Assembly (NCBI GenBank): GCA_025774805.1
Contig: JALGZR010000062.1
Coordinates: forward strand, 1 to 49,122
Length of the DNA: 49,122 bases
Direction of reading: 5' to 3'
From: a bacterium
GTDB lineage: Bacteria; ARS69
This document shows, one piece after another, positions 9,280 through 18,116 of the stretch. Every line of letters starts with the position of its first letter. The stretch's first letter is position 1. The position numbers and the translations under genes are program-made. Under the pieces are notes generated by a model, which was not told the DNA's origin, searched no databases, and worked only from the letters and a program-made list of their open reading frames with translations.

Positions 9280-10478
9280 GGCCTCTCTCCGCCTTCCCCG
9301 AACGACTCGAGGACGACCTCGGTGAGGTCCCGGATCTCGAGAACGGCGCCCTCGGGCGGACCCCCGTTCCCCGCGAGACCGAGCCGGCTCTCCTCGAAGT
9401 TGCTGATGCAGTAGGGGCAGGAGGTGACCAAGACCTCCGCGCCGACCTCCTGCGCCTGGGCCAGTCGGAGGTCGCCGAATCTCTCCTCCCTGTCCGTGTG
9501 CATCCAGATCCGGCCGCCCCCGCCGCCGCAGCAGAGGCTGTTCTGCCGCGTGTCGGGCAGCTCCACCAGCTCCAGGCCGGACAGCTTTCCCAGCACGTCC
9601 CGGGGCTCGTCGAAGACCCCGTTGTGGCGTCCCAGGTAGCACGGGTCGTGATACGCCACGCGTTTGTCGAATCGCCCGGTGAGCTCGAGCCGTCCCGCCT
9701 CGACGAGCTCCTGCAGATACTGCGCGATGTGCACGACCTCGAGGTTCACCATGAACTCGGAGTACTCGTTCTTGAACGTGTGGTAGCAGTGGGGAGATCC
9801 GACGAGGATCCGCTTCACTCCGTGGTCGATGAAGGCCTTGATGTTCTCCCGGGCCAGGGTCTTGAACTCCTCCTCGTTGCCCGCCTTGCGGATGCTCTCG
9901 CCGCAGCAGCTCTCCCGCGTGCCCAGGATTCCGAAGTCCACCCCGGCCCGCTCGAGGAGCTTGGCGGTGGCGGCCGCCACCTTCATGTTGCGCGGGTCGT
10001 AGCTGTAGTAGCACCCGACGAAGTACAGGATCTCCATGCCCTCGGTGAACGGCTTGACGGACAGGCCGTTCGCCCAGGCGGTCCGCTGGTCCCGCGCCTC
10101 CCCCAGCGGATTGCCTTCACTGACGATGCTGGTGCGGACGGCGCGCAGCGAGCTCGCCGCGCCGGAGAACACGTCGTAGCTCGCCGCGAGCTTGCGGATG
10201 GCGACCGCGACCTCGATCTGATCGACGCCCCGGGGACACTGCGACGGACATTCCCCGCACGTCGTGCACCGCCAGATGTCATCGACTTCGATCTCCGGCA
10301 GACCCAGAGCGGCCTGCCAGACGATTCGGCGCATGCTGAAGTTCGTCACGCGGTTCCAGGGGCAGACGACGTCGCACTTCCCGCACTGATAGCAGTACTT
10401 GAAGACCCCGCCGCCGGCGTCCTGGATCTCCCGGGCGATGTCGGCAAAAGGGGTGACGGTCTCCACGCTTCTCTCCAT
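9276..10478 (-). CDS. bamD: BamD: HdrC/HdrB-like iron-sulfur subunit
   Basis: The product is a 400-residue cytoplasmic electron-transfer protein. N-terminal HdrC-like part: two [4Fe-4S] motifs, CYQCGKCDVVCPW and CTTCGECPSQCPRG (residues ~28-90). The C-terminal HdrB/LldE-like part has two CCG domains, ESCCGESIRKAG and NSLCCGGGGGRIWM, plus DPCYLGRH and SCPYC, as needed for noncubane clusters. The start ATG at 10478 was chosen from the conserved N-terminus. The Shine-Dalgarno sequence is poor (ACGGAG directly abutting the ATG), and this is the only junction of the operon with a gap (23 bases) rather than an overlap. Its end overlaps bamE by 4 bases. The alternative name would be a generic heterodisulfide-reductase-like subunit; gene order favours BamD. 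Confidence 0.87.
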   Translation of the reverse strand: MERSVETVTPFADIAREIQDAGGGVFKYCYQCGKCDVVCPWNRVTNFSMRRIVWQAALGLPEIEVDDIWRCTTCGECPSQCPRGVDQIEVAVAIRKLAASYDVFSGAASSLRAVRTSIVSEGNPLGEARDQRTAWANGLSVKPFTEGMEILYFVGCYYSYDPRNMKVAAATAKLLERAGVDFGILGTRESCCGESIRKAGNEEEFKTLARENIKAFIDHGVKRILVGSPHCYHTFKNEYSEFMVNLEVVHIAQYLQELVEAGRLELTGRFDKRVAYHDPCYLGRHNGVFDEPRDVLGKLSGLELVELPDTRQNSLCCGGGGGRIWMHTDREERFGDLRLAQAQEVGAEVLVTSCPYCISNFEESRLGLAGNGGPPEGAVLEIRDLTEVVLESFGEGGERP

Positions 10479-10501
10479 CTCCGTTGAGTTTCTTGCCCGG
10501 G

Positions 10502-11056
10502 CTACGGCCCCTTCGACATCCGATCGATGGCGTCGCGCACCTTCGACCAGCCGTGCTTGTTGGCCAGGGCCTCGAGCCCCGCGTCCACCTCTTCCACGGT
10601 CTCCTCCTCTTCGACCTCCTCTTCCCGCTGCTCGAAGGTCAGCGCATCGGCCAGGCACCACTGCACGCACATGGGTTCCTCGAGCGACGGATCCGACTCA
10701 CACATGTCGCACTTCAGCGGCAGTCCCGAGTCCGGTTCCTTGAAGACGTCGCGGGAGGGACAGGAGGCCCGGCAGAAGGCACACTCCTCGTATTCCTTTC
10801 CGTCGATCCGGTACTTGTCCCGACCCGCGCACTCGGCCGCCGTGTACTCGCCCGCGTACACGGGGACGTAGATGTCCGAGAGCGGCTCCCGGATCACGCG
10901 GATGCGCGCTCTCGCCGGGTTCGTGCTGCTGTACTGGGGATGGGAGTGGAAGGCGGAGCAGATCACCTCACAGCCCCGGCAGCCGTTGCACTTGTCGACG
11001 TCGATGACGATTCGTTTGATGACTCGCGTTCTCTTCTTCTTCGCGGGGCCGCTCAC
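10502..11056 (-). CDS. bamC: BamC: ferredoxin-like iron-sulfur subunit
   Basis: The product is a 184-residue polyferredoxin that would connect the tungsten subunit to the Hdr-like components. It starts at a GTG (11056) that overlaps the bamB stop as GTGA. Cys motifs in order are CNGCRGCEVIC (residues ~22-32), CAFCRASCPSRD, then CDMCESDPSLEEPMCVQWC, consistent with several [4Fe-4S] clusters of the DMSO-reductase-electron-subunit type. A short acidic patch (EEEVEEEETVEEV) follows, and a basic stretch (KKKRTRVIKR) opens the protein. No signal or membrane segment is seen, so it is cytoplasmic. Position directly after the AOR-type gene is as in Geobacter bamBC. Confidence 0.85.
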   Translation of the reverse strand: MSGPAKKKRTRVIKRIVIDVDKCNGCRGCEVICSAFHSHPQYSSTNPARARIRVIREPLSDIYVPVYAGEYTAAECAGRDKYRIDGKEYEECAFCRASCPSRDVFKEPDSGLPLKCDMCESDPSLEEPMCVQWCLADALTFEQREEEVEEEETVEEVDAGLEALANKHGWSKVRDAIDRMSKGP

Positions 11057-12916
11057 GACTCGCTTCCTTCGCTGGTGGCGGCCTGGCCCACGACCTCTTC
11101 GTCCGCCTTCAGGATGCCGCGCTCCCGGAAGTCCTCGACCACGTATTCCAGACCGAGCTCGTGCAGGGACGTGCGGGTGGGGACCCCCTCGAGATTCCAC
11201 CCCTTGAACTCGTAGTAGGTGTCGAGCAGCTTCTCTTCGAGCTCGGGGAACCTTCTCTTCCAGTGATCCGCCGGGGGCGCCTCGTCGGCGCGCCGCATGC
11301 CCCTTCTGATGTTGTTGGCCCGGACCAGATCCCGGTTCCGTCTGGTGAGATGCGTCAGTGACTCCTCGTCCAGTTCGAGCCCGGCCCCCGCCGAGATCAG
11401 CTCGGGCAGATTGTGGATGTGGAACGGCGGCTTGTACGGGAAGGACGACAGCCCGGCGCACATCCCGGTGCTGTCGTCGATGTAGTGCATCTTCTCCTGC
11501 CAGTTCACGATCTCACAGCTCGCCTCGGCGGAGGGATAGTTCGGGATCGAGTTCTCTCCCCGGAGCTCCCAGTCCTCGAACCACTGCTTGAACCTCTCGT
11601 CCGGGACGTGGGGCCAGTTGCGGGTGAAGTCCTCGCGCTCCTCCCGGGTCGGGAAGGGGGCCTGGGGGAAGTTGCCCTCGATCTGGGTGATGTTGGCTTT
11701 CTCACCGGTGCAGTACATCAGGAAGTACATCTGGTTCAGCATGCCCAGCTTGAGCGGCAGCTGCTCGGTCTTCTTGATGCAGTTGTGTGCGTACTCCTCC
11801 GCGCCCTTGCCGATCCTCTCGGCCGCCCAGTACGTGCCGTCCGCCAGGACGTCGCCGATGCCCTCCCGCCGGACGATCCGGTCGAGCAGCCAGTAGAAGC
11901 GCCCTTCCTTGTCGGACGGCATTCCCGGGACGTCCTCGTCGGTCAGGATGCCGGCCTCGAGGAGCTCGATCGCGAACGCCATGGTCTGGGGAGCGCTGAA
12001 GGCGTCCACGCCGTGCTCCGTGGCCTTCTGCGCGATCCTCAAGCCGAACTCCAGATCGGAGAAGGCCGCCATCGTATACGTGAGCTTGGAGAAGCACTTC
12101 ATCATGTACGAGCACATTCTCGTATCGACGGAGATGGCCGCCCCGCACTTCATCGGGCAGTTGTAGCAGCTCAGGAGCCGGGTCCGCATCGACTCCATCG
12201 TGTTCGTCCACTGCTCGCTGACCTCTTCGGTCCAGAAGCCCTTTCTGCGCACGCGGGCGTTGCCCCAAACGAAGTTCTCCGTGTGCCACTGCTCGTCGTG
12301 GACGACCATCTCCTGCGGGGAGCCGAGGCCGGCCATGATCGGCATGACATTCTTGAGCGGGTTCTCGTTGCGGTGCTTGATGAACGCCAAAGGCGTAGAA
12401 CACCCGATTCTCGCCGGCCAGTCCGATGGAAGAGACCGCGGCGTCCGGCTGCTCCAGCTCCTGACGGATCACCTCGGCGCTCTCGAGCGTCCCCAGACCC
12501 ATGAGGTGCTTCGCGTCCTTGAGCTCCACCTTGTCGTCGTGAATCCAGAGGTAGACCGGTTCGGGAGACTTGCCGCGCAAGATGATCTTGTCGTACCCGG
12601 CTCGCTTCAGCTCGGGACCGAAGAACCCGCCCATCATCGAGAACCCGAAGAGCCGGGTCTGCGGGGAGATGGAGGACACGATGGTGCGATTGCATCCGGG
12701 AGCGGGGGTCCCCACCAGCAGACCGGTGCCGAAGATAAGGAGGTTTTCCGGATCGAAGTGGCCGACCTCCGGGGGAACCCGGTCCCAGAACAGCTTGGCG
12801 TTCGTGCCCAGTCCTCCGAGATGGAGCTCGGTGAGCCGCGGGTCCGTCGCCACCCGTTCGATGTTCCCCCGGGTCAGATCGATCTCCAAATTGAACCCGG
12901 TTTCCGCGTATCTCAT
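11053..12916 (-). pseudogene. bamB: BamB/AOR-family tungsten enzyme, internal deletion plus frameshift
   Basis: This gene should be the catalytic subunit (class II benzoyl-CoA reductase or a close AOR-family relative). The first 174 residues (MRYAETGFNLEIDL ... GLAGENRVFYA) read in one frame from the ATG at 12916. The remaining ~445 residues (FIKHRNENPLKNVMPI onward) read in another frame, switching at about 12390-12396. In homologs GENRV is followed by ~53 residues with the AVMGDKGxKAIAVRG pterin-binding motif; here they are absent, so about 160 bases are missing. The retained part has SPQEMVVHDEQWHTENF, whose E, H and H spacing fits the active-site residues reported for Geobacter BamB (from memory), and CYNCPMKCG for the [4Fe-4S] cluster. 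As given the gene cannot make a working enzyme; an assembly gap is equally possible. The ATG overlaps the tetR stop. Confidence 0.85.
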
Positions 12917-13554
12917 TCTTCTCCCCCGTCGGTTTCGCTGGAGGCGGAAGCGACGTAGCCGTCCAGAAAGAGGGCGGTCTGCTGCGCCGCGAGATCGTCG
13001 AGGCTCACCCGGGTCCGCTCCGGGTCGTACCACTGATAGAACCAGTTGAGCATGCCGAACAGGTTCGCGGTGGCGAGCCACGAACGGAGGGGTGCGCCCC
13101 GCCGGGGTTGGACCTCCTTGACGAGGTCGTGAACGGCCTCGAAGTAGGAGCGGCGGAGTTCGTAAACCTCGTCGTACGCTTCACCTTCGAGGGTCTCGAG
13201 CTCGCGGGCACAGACTTTGAGCTCGTTCATGTTCTCGCCGAAGTGGCGCACGTGATTGCGCACGGCCGCGGCGATCCGCTTCCGCGGATCGACGATCCCC
13301 TCGAGGCTGCTCCTCAGACCCCGGAGCAGCGAGTCGAACGTGTGGAGCTGGATGGAGTGGAGGATCTCTTCCTTGCTCGAGACGTAGTGGTAGATCCCCG
13401 CGAGGCTGGACCCGGCCTCGGCCGCGATGCGCCGCATCGAGGCCTTGTCGTAACCCACCGCACTGAAGACTCGTGCCGCCGCCGCCAGCACGTGGAGCCG
13501 CTTCCTGTCGAAGGTGGGAGGCCGCCGGCGGGTGGTCGCAAGTGCCATCGTCAT
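12913..13554 (-). CDS. TetR-family transcriptional regulator of the bam-type operon
   Basis: The product is a 213-residue repressor. The N-terminal helix-turn-helix is clear (KRLHVLAAAARVFSAVGYDK, ASMRRIAAEAGSSLAGIYHY, residues ~18-62). The C-terminal ligand domain ends with LAAQQTALFLDGYVAS. It is the first gene of the operon: its TGA overlaps the bamB ATG, so regulator and enzyme are co-translated. A palindrome lies between its promoter and start, so autorepression relieved by a ligand, probably an acyl- or aromatic-CoA, is inferred. The start could be the ATG at 13554 or the ATG two codons later at 13548. Confidence 0.88.
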   Translation of the reverse strand: MTMALATTRRRPPTFDRKRLHVLAAAARVFSAVGYDKASMRRIAAEAGSSLAGIYHYVSSKEEILHSIQLHTFDSLLRGLRSSLEGIVDPRKRIAAAVRNHVRHFGENMNELKVCARELETLEGEAYDEVYELRRSYFEAVHDLVKEVQPRRGAPLRSWLATANLFGMLNWFYQWYDPERTRVSLDDLAAQQTALFLDGYVASASSETDGGEE

Positions 13555-13560
13555 CGTCCG

Positions 13561-13578
13561 TTCGAACGTTCGTTCGAA
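13561..13578. promoter_or_regulatory. Palindromic operator, likely TetR site
   Basis: TTCGAAC-GTTC-GTTCGAA is a perfect 7-4-7 inverted repeat lying 6 bases upstream of the tetR ATG and just downstream of the predicted transcription start. The size and position are typical for an autoregulating TetR-family repressor. Binding itself is inferred. Confidence 0.7.
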
Positions 13579-13591
13579 AATGTCGGACCGA

Positions 13592-13620
13592 ACAGTAATG
13601 TATTGCCACCGCCCTGTCAA
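13592..13620 (-). promoter_or_regulatory. Sigma70-type promoter of the tetR-bam operon
   Basis: On the minus strand a consensus TTGACA (13620-13615) is followed after 17 bases by TACTGT (13597-13592), a moderate -10. Transcription would start near 13585 and run through the palindrome at 13561-13578 into tetR. Confidence 0.55.
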
Positions 13621-13683
13621 GGGCGGGCGGAGGAGGCTGCCCCGACTCCGGGGGGATGGACCTTGGCTCGGAGGCCCTGAACC

Positions 13684-13713
13684 CGCGCTCCGAACCGCGC
13701 GGTCCGGAGCGCG
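13684..13713 (-). terminator. Stem-loop after the subtilase gene
   Basis: A 9-bp perfect stem, CGCGCTCCG/CGGAGCGCG, encloses a 12-base loop that itself contains ACCGCGCGGT. It lies 24 bases after the subtilase stop on the minus strand and before the tetR promoter, so it probably separates the two units. There is no T-run. Confidence 0.5.
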
Positions 13714-13736
13714 CCGGAGGCTGCCCCGGGGGGGGG

Positions 13737-16061
13737 CTACCGCCGCACTCGGACCACTTTCTCCGTTCGCGTCTCGCCGCCGGCCGCGATGCGGATGAAG
13801 TAGACGCCGGAGGAGACCGGCCGTCCCGCCCGATCGACGCCGTTCCAGACCGCTGCGAACTCGCCCACCGGATACCGGCCTTCTACGAGTGTGGCGATCC
13901 TGCGGCCGGCGACGTCGTGGACGGTGAGCCGGACCGTCCCCGCCACGGGAAGGGCGAAGCGAATCGTCGCCGCGGAGCCGAACGGGTTCGGCGTGACCAC
14001 GAGTCGCCGGAAGCCGGCCGTGCCGCGATCGGACTCGGCGACCCGGGTGGCGACGTTTCCACGCGGGAGGGCGAGCGTATACTCCTGCGGGCCCTGGGGG
14101 ACCACGGAACCACGCACTTCGACGGTCCACACCCCCGTCTCGGGGCTGGTCAGCTCGAGAACCTCGACGTTGTCGACGTCATTGACACCCGTCGTCGCGA
14201 CGGCGGAGGGATCGTCCGGATCGAGCACGTACGGATGGTGCCAGAGGCCGCCCGGACTCCGTGCCACGAGATCGAGATCGTTCACGAGCTGCTTTCCCGC
14301 CCCGGGCGTTCCCCTGAAGTCGTCCCAGACGAGTGCGAGCCGGAGTGAGTCGGCGCCCGGCTCGATTTCCATCGAGTAGCGATCGGTCTCCGAGTCGGCG
14401 AGGCTGTCGACTCGGATGAGTTGGCCTTCCGGATGATTCGCGATGATGAAGTCGACGGCGGCCTGGATGTCGAGATGGCCGTGCCCGAAGGCGTAGTCCG
14501 GTCCCGGATTTCCCAGATCCTCGGCCGTCTCGATCAGCACGGCCTTGTACGTGTGAGGCGCGACCGGATCGTAGCCGAGAAGGCCGAACTGCTGTTTCAT
14601 GATGCCCAGCGCCCCGGTAACGGCGGGGGCGGAGTAGGATGTGCCGCAACCCCCGTCGGCGTAATCGTTCGGCCGCTGCGGCACGTAGACTCCGGTGTCG
14701 CCCTTGCACCCAGGTGCCATGAGATCCGGTTTGACCCGGCCGTCATCCACGGGACCCCAGCCGCTGAACGTCGTCATGGTCTTGTCGATGACGTTCACGC
14801 CGCCCACCCCGATGGTGTTCTTGGCCGACGCGCCTGGGGCGGAGACGGTGCCGTAGGGGAAGTGCGGCAGCGAGTCTTGGCACTCGAAGCAGCTCTGATC
14901 GTTGCCGGCCGCGAAGACCACGTTGATCGCCGCTCCCTGGGAGCCGCGAACGATTCGGTCGTACCGTTTGCTGAAATCGTCGTAATCGCCGAAGAAGCTG
15001 CAGAGGGAGCCACATACGAACCAGCCCCAGGAATTGCTTGACGCCATGATCCCGTACTCGGCGATGGCCTCTGCCGTCTCCTGGTTGAGCTCCCACACGT
15101 ACGAGGGCCAGCTGTAGGACACGATCTCCGCGGCCGTGGCGATCCCCCGCCACTGGTATGGAGTCCCACCCCAGCTTTCGCTTCGCGAGCCGTCCCCGGC
15201 CATGATCCCGGCGACGGCCGTGGCGTGGTCACCAGGCGGCGCGCCGTCGGCGATGGTGAGTCTCCCGAGAAAGTCCTCGTGGGTGGTCGCCGGCGATCCT
15301 CCTTCCCACTGGCCGAAGACCGCTCCCGAACCGTCCAGACCGTACGGAGGGGCCTGTACCGTATCGGCCTTGACCGTGGCCCGAAGGTCGTCGAGGAAAA
15401 CCTGCTTCGGTGGCGGCGCCTCTTCGATCCACTGGACCATCTCCTCGTCGGCGAGCGCGGCAATTCGATCGGCATCGACGTTCATCTCCAGCGTGCTCTC
15501 GTCGTGTCTTGTCGCCGTCACTTCCCCGAACGAGCGTGCGGTGACCAGTGCATCATCGATCCACACGTCACCGAAGAGAACCACGACGACGCGCGCCGTT
15601 CCGTCGTCGTTCCGTGCATGGTCGCTCGGGCCCCGGTTTCGGAGTCGAGCAAGCATCTTGTCTTCAGATCTGATCGGGAGGGCGGCCCGGAAGATGTCCG
15701 TCTCCGCGAGACGAGAGAGTGCGGCTTCGCTGACAAGCGCGAAGTAGGCATGGTTGGGCAGGTAGTCGAGAAGAATGACACCGTTACTCCTCATGAGGTC
15801 GATGTCGCTCTCGCCGGGGATCCGCTCGAACTGGATGACGACATGTCGTCGAGCGCCCGCCCCGAATGCCGCTCCCAGCTCCGGGGCGATTCCCTCATCG
15901 GGGGTGACGCGACCCGATCGGAGAACGAGTGTGTAGTCCCGGATCCGGTCGGGGGGGTCGGTCGACGGATCGCCGCCGCTGCCGGTTTCAGGGAATGCAG
16001 CGAACAGAGCGATCGCCAGGATCGGCGCCGCGAGTCGGGTGCAAGGTCTTACCGGATGCAT
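13737..16061 (-). CDS. Secreted subtilisin-like (S8) protease with FlgD-like C-terminus
   Basis: The product is a 774-residue extracellular serine protease. The start at 16061 has GGAGGAGGAAG upstream and gives a signal peptide (LAAPILAIALFAAFPETGSGG). An inhibitor-like propeptide region spans residues ~40-210. In the S8 domain the His is in GDHATAVAGIM (H279), the oxyanion Asn in VVFAAGN (N387) and the nucleophile in GCGTSYSAPA (S475). The position of the catalytic Asp reads GQWEGG (E253), where relatives have WDGG, so the triad is Glu/His/Ser and activity may be altered. A P-domain-like beta region follows (VWDDFRGTPGAG to GVWTVEVRGS, ~610-685). The last 90 residues are the FlgD-like Ig module (VTPNPFGSAATIRFALP, VWNGVDRAGRPVSSGVYF). 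It is probably exported and anchored at the surface. Confidence 0.88.
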   Translation of the reverse strand: MHPVRPCTRLAAPILAIALFAAFPETGSGGDPSTDPPDRIRDYTLVLRSGRVTPDEGIAPELGAAFGAGARRHVVIQFERIPGESDIDLMRSNGVILLDYLPNHAYFALVSEAALSRLAETDIFRAALPIRSEDKMLARLRNRGPSDHARNDDGTARVVVVLFGDVWIDDALVTARSFGEVTATRHDESTLEMNVDADRIAALADEEMVQWIEEAPPPKQVFLDDLRATVKADTVQAPPYGLDGSGAVFGQWEGGSPATTHEDFLGRLTIADGAPPGDHATAVAGIMAGDGSRSESWGGTPYQWRGIATAAEIVSYSWPSYVWELNQETAEAIAEYGIMASSNSWGWFVCGSLCSFFGDYDDFSKRYDRIVRGSQGAAINVVFAAGNDQSCFECQDSLPHFPYGTVSAPGASAKNTIGVGGVNVIDKTMTTFSGWGPVDDGRVKPDLMAPGCKGDTGVYVPQRPNDYADGGCGTSYSAPAVTGALGIMKQQFGLLGYDPVAPHTYKAVLIETAEDLGNPGPDYAFGHGHLDIQAAVDFIIANHPEGQLIRVDSLADSETDRYSMEIEPGADSLRLALVWDDFRGTPGAGKQLVNDLDLVARSPGGLWHHPYVLDPDDPSAVATTGVNDVDNVEVLELTSPETGVWTVEVRGSVVPQGPQEYTLALPRGNVATRVAESDRGTAGFRRLVVTPNPFGSAATIRFALPVAGTVRLTVHDVAGRRIATLVEGRYPVGEFAAVWNGVDRAGRPVSSGVYFIRIAAGGETRTEKVVRVRR

Positions 16062-16168
16062 GGTCTCTTCCTCCTCCGGGGGGGAGTCGAGAGTCGATCG
16101 GTTCCGGGACCACGCAGCCCACCTCCATCCCCGAGATCTGAAACGGCTCCCCATTGTCTGCGCAGTCT

Positions 16169-17419
16169 CTATTCTTCTTCCAACGTCGCTCGCAACGCCA
16201 CGGCGGGCGCGAACTCCGGGTTCAGATCCAATGCCATCTCGCAGTAGTCCAGCGCCAGCTCCTCCTTCCCGACCTTGTGATACGCGTCGGCCAGCTTGTA
16301 GGCCGTGTAGTAGCGGTATTTGGAGTCGGGTTGATCCGCGAGATCCGCTTCCAAGAACGGGATGGCCGCTTCCGTATGACCCCTTCGTGACAGCTTGTCA
16401 CCGATCTCGAGGAGGACGAACCCGCCGAATCCGTACTCCTCGGAGTGGTTCCTCTTCAGCGTGAAGTAATGCTCGACTGCCGACTCTGCGCCTTCGTGCT
16501 TCCATGTGCGGTAGATCGGCTCGAATACGGACTTCTTGGTTTCGTCCTTGCCCTCAATTCCCCTGGCCAGATACTTGATCCAATCATCGACGCTGACATA
16601 GCTTCCCGCGTATCGGCCCCATTCCCCGAGCACCTCCCGTTTCTGAAGTTCGATTACATCGTATCCCTCGGACAAACCGTCACGAACGATCTGCGTCGTC
16701 TGCACGAGCATCTGATGGTAGGCGCGCAAGTCCTCCCAGGTGCCGATGTCATTGTGCCCAGACACTATGGTCACATCCCTCGGGAGCATCTCCATCGCGC
16801 GCGCAACGAGCTCCGGGAACTTCAGCACGTCGCCATCGGAGTCGACGGAGGGGAAATTGAACCCATTGACCAGAGAGCTCAAATGAACCACCCGGGCCTT
16901 CGTGAAATGGACGATGATCTCGTTGTCATCGTGACTGCCGGCGAGCGCATGGAGCTCGATTCGCTCGTCGTTGAAGTGCAGAGTCAGTGAAGTGTCGAAC
17001 GTGATGTCGGGAAAGGTCGCATCGGGGAACTCGTCGAAGATGTGGCTTCCCGTCCTCAGCTTTTCGGGAACCAAGGAGTGAGCGATCACCACCGGCTCTT
17101 CACCGAAGATCGCGTTGCCGCCGATGTGCTCGACATGGCGGTGGGTATTGATGATGTACGCGGGGCGCGCCTTTCCGAGCTCCTCGACCGCTCTCTCGAG
17201 CTCCTCCGCATCGTCTTCCGACTGCGTGTCCACCAGGAGGAGTCCGTCCGCTCCGACGAAGAGGAGGGAATTGGTGGTATAGGATCCCTGGTCGGTGGCA
17301 AGGAGGTAGAGATCGTCGGTCAGCTCGGTGACCCGGATGGCAGGCGAATCCGAGGCGCGGGCGACGGGACTCGCGATCAGGATGAGAATGGAGAGCATCA
17401 GGGTGGAAGGGATTCTCAT
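16169..17419 (-). CDS. Secreted metallo-beta-lactamase-fold protein with atypical metal ligands
   Basis: The product has 416 residues, with a signal peptide (TLMLSILILIASPVARA) and a start ATG at 17419. The MBL fold is recognisable: NSLLFVGADGLLLVDTQ, then INTHRHVEHIGG where the normal motif is HxHxDH. H93, H95 and H98 are kept but Asp is replaced by E97. The next ligand regions are AGSHDDNEIIVHF (H163) and VTIVSGHND, while the usual GD loop is replaced by SSLVNGFNFPSVD. The C-terminal ~100 residues form TPR-like helices (YTAYKLADAYHKVGKEELAL, LDLNPEFAPAVAL). It is probably a periplasmic hydrolase relative; substrate unknown. It lies 107 bases upstream of the subtilase and downstream of the SDR pseudogene. 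Confidence 0.82.
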   Translation of the reverse strand: MRIPSTLMLSILILIASPVARASDSPAIRVTELTDDLYLLATDQGSYTTNSLLFVGADGLLLVDTQSEDDAEELERAVEELGKARPAYIINTHRHVEHIGGNAIFGEEPVVIAHSLVPEKLRTGSHIFDEFPDATFPDITFDTSLTLHFNDERIELHALAGSHDDNEIIVHFTKARVVHLSSLVNGFNFPSVDSDGDVLKFPELVARAMEMLPRDVTIVSGHNDIGTWEDLRAYHQMLVQTTQIVRDGLSEGYDVIELQKREVLGEWGRYAGSYVSVDDWIKYLARGIEGKDETKKSVFEPIYRTWKHEGAESAVEHYFTLKRNHSEEYGFGGFVLLEIGDKLSRRGHTEAAIPFLEADLADQPDSKYRYYTAYKLADAYHKVGKEELALDYCEMALDLNPEFAPAVALRATLEEE

Positions 17420-17514
17420 GTGATTCTCCCATGGGGGGTGTTCTCAACGGACGACGTTCGGCAACCGTCGCCCTCAATCGGGCGACGAGCGGCGGCAAGG
17501 ATTCCCATGACGGC

Positions 17515-18113
17515 TCACAACAGCGCCCGGACATGACCGCCGTCGATGACGATGCTTTTCCCCGTGATGTAGCCGGCCTGGGGTGAGCACGAGAAGGCAC
17601 ACAGTGCACCGAACTCCTCGATTGTGCCGAGCCGCCTCATCGGCACTCTCTCGGCGTAGAGTTGCACTGCCTCCTCCGAAGAAAGGCCTTCGCGCCCGAC
17701 CATGTGGGGAGCGAAGCGCCGCAGCAAGTCCGTAACGAACGGCCCCGGCGGAATGCTAGCACCGTGACTCCCGTTGCCGCGACTTCACGGGCGAGTGTCC
17801 CGAGGGCACCCGACAGACCGGGTTTGAGCCCGTTCGACAGCGGGGTCCCCGGGGTGGTCTCTTTCGCGGACGTCGAGCTGATATTGACTATTCGATCGTA
17901 TCCTCGATCCATCATCCCGGGGAGACACCGCTGGATCATATCCAGCGCGGAGAGCATGGTGAGATCGAACGCCGCTTGCCAGTCCTCGTTGCTCTTGCTC
18001 AGGAATATCCCCGGGGACGGTCCATCGACATTGGTCACCAGGATCGAGACCTCCCCGAGGCGGGTCCGGGCCTCCCGAAAGAGGCGCCTACGCTCCGCGG
18101 GACGAGTCGACGC
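17515..18113 (-). pseudogene. Short-chain dehydrogenase/reductase, truncated and frameshifted
   Basis: SDR sequence is recognisable in two frames. RRLFREARTRLGEVSILVTN through IVNISSTSAKETTPG and LAREVAATGVTV occupies about 18113-17755. After a frame change near 17750, PPGPFVTDLLRRFAP through the C-terminal AGYITGKSIVIDGGH runs to the TGA at 17515. The first ~65 residues, including the GxxxGxG nucleotide-binding loop, are missing because the next gene upstream ends at 18117. The YxxxK position reads SNGLK, as in some FabG-like proteins without the Tyr. It is non-functional as given. Confidence 0.8.
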
Positions 18114-18116
18114 ACA

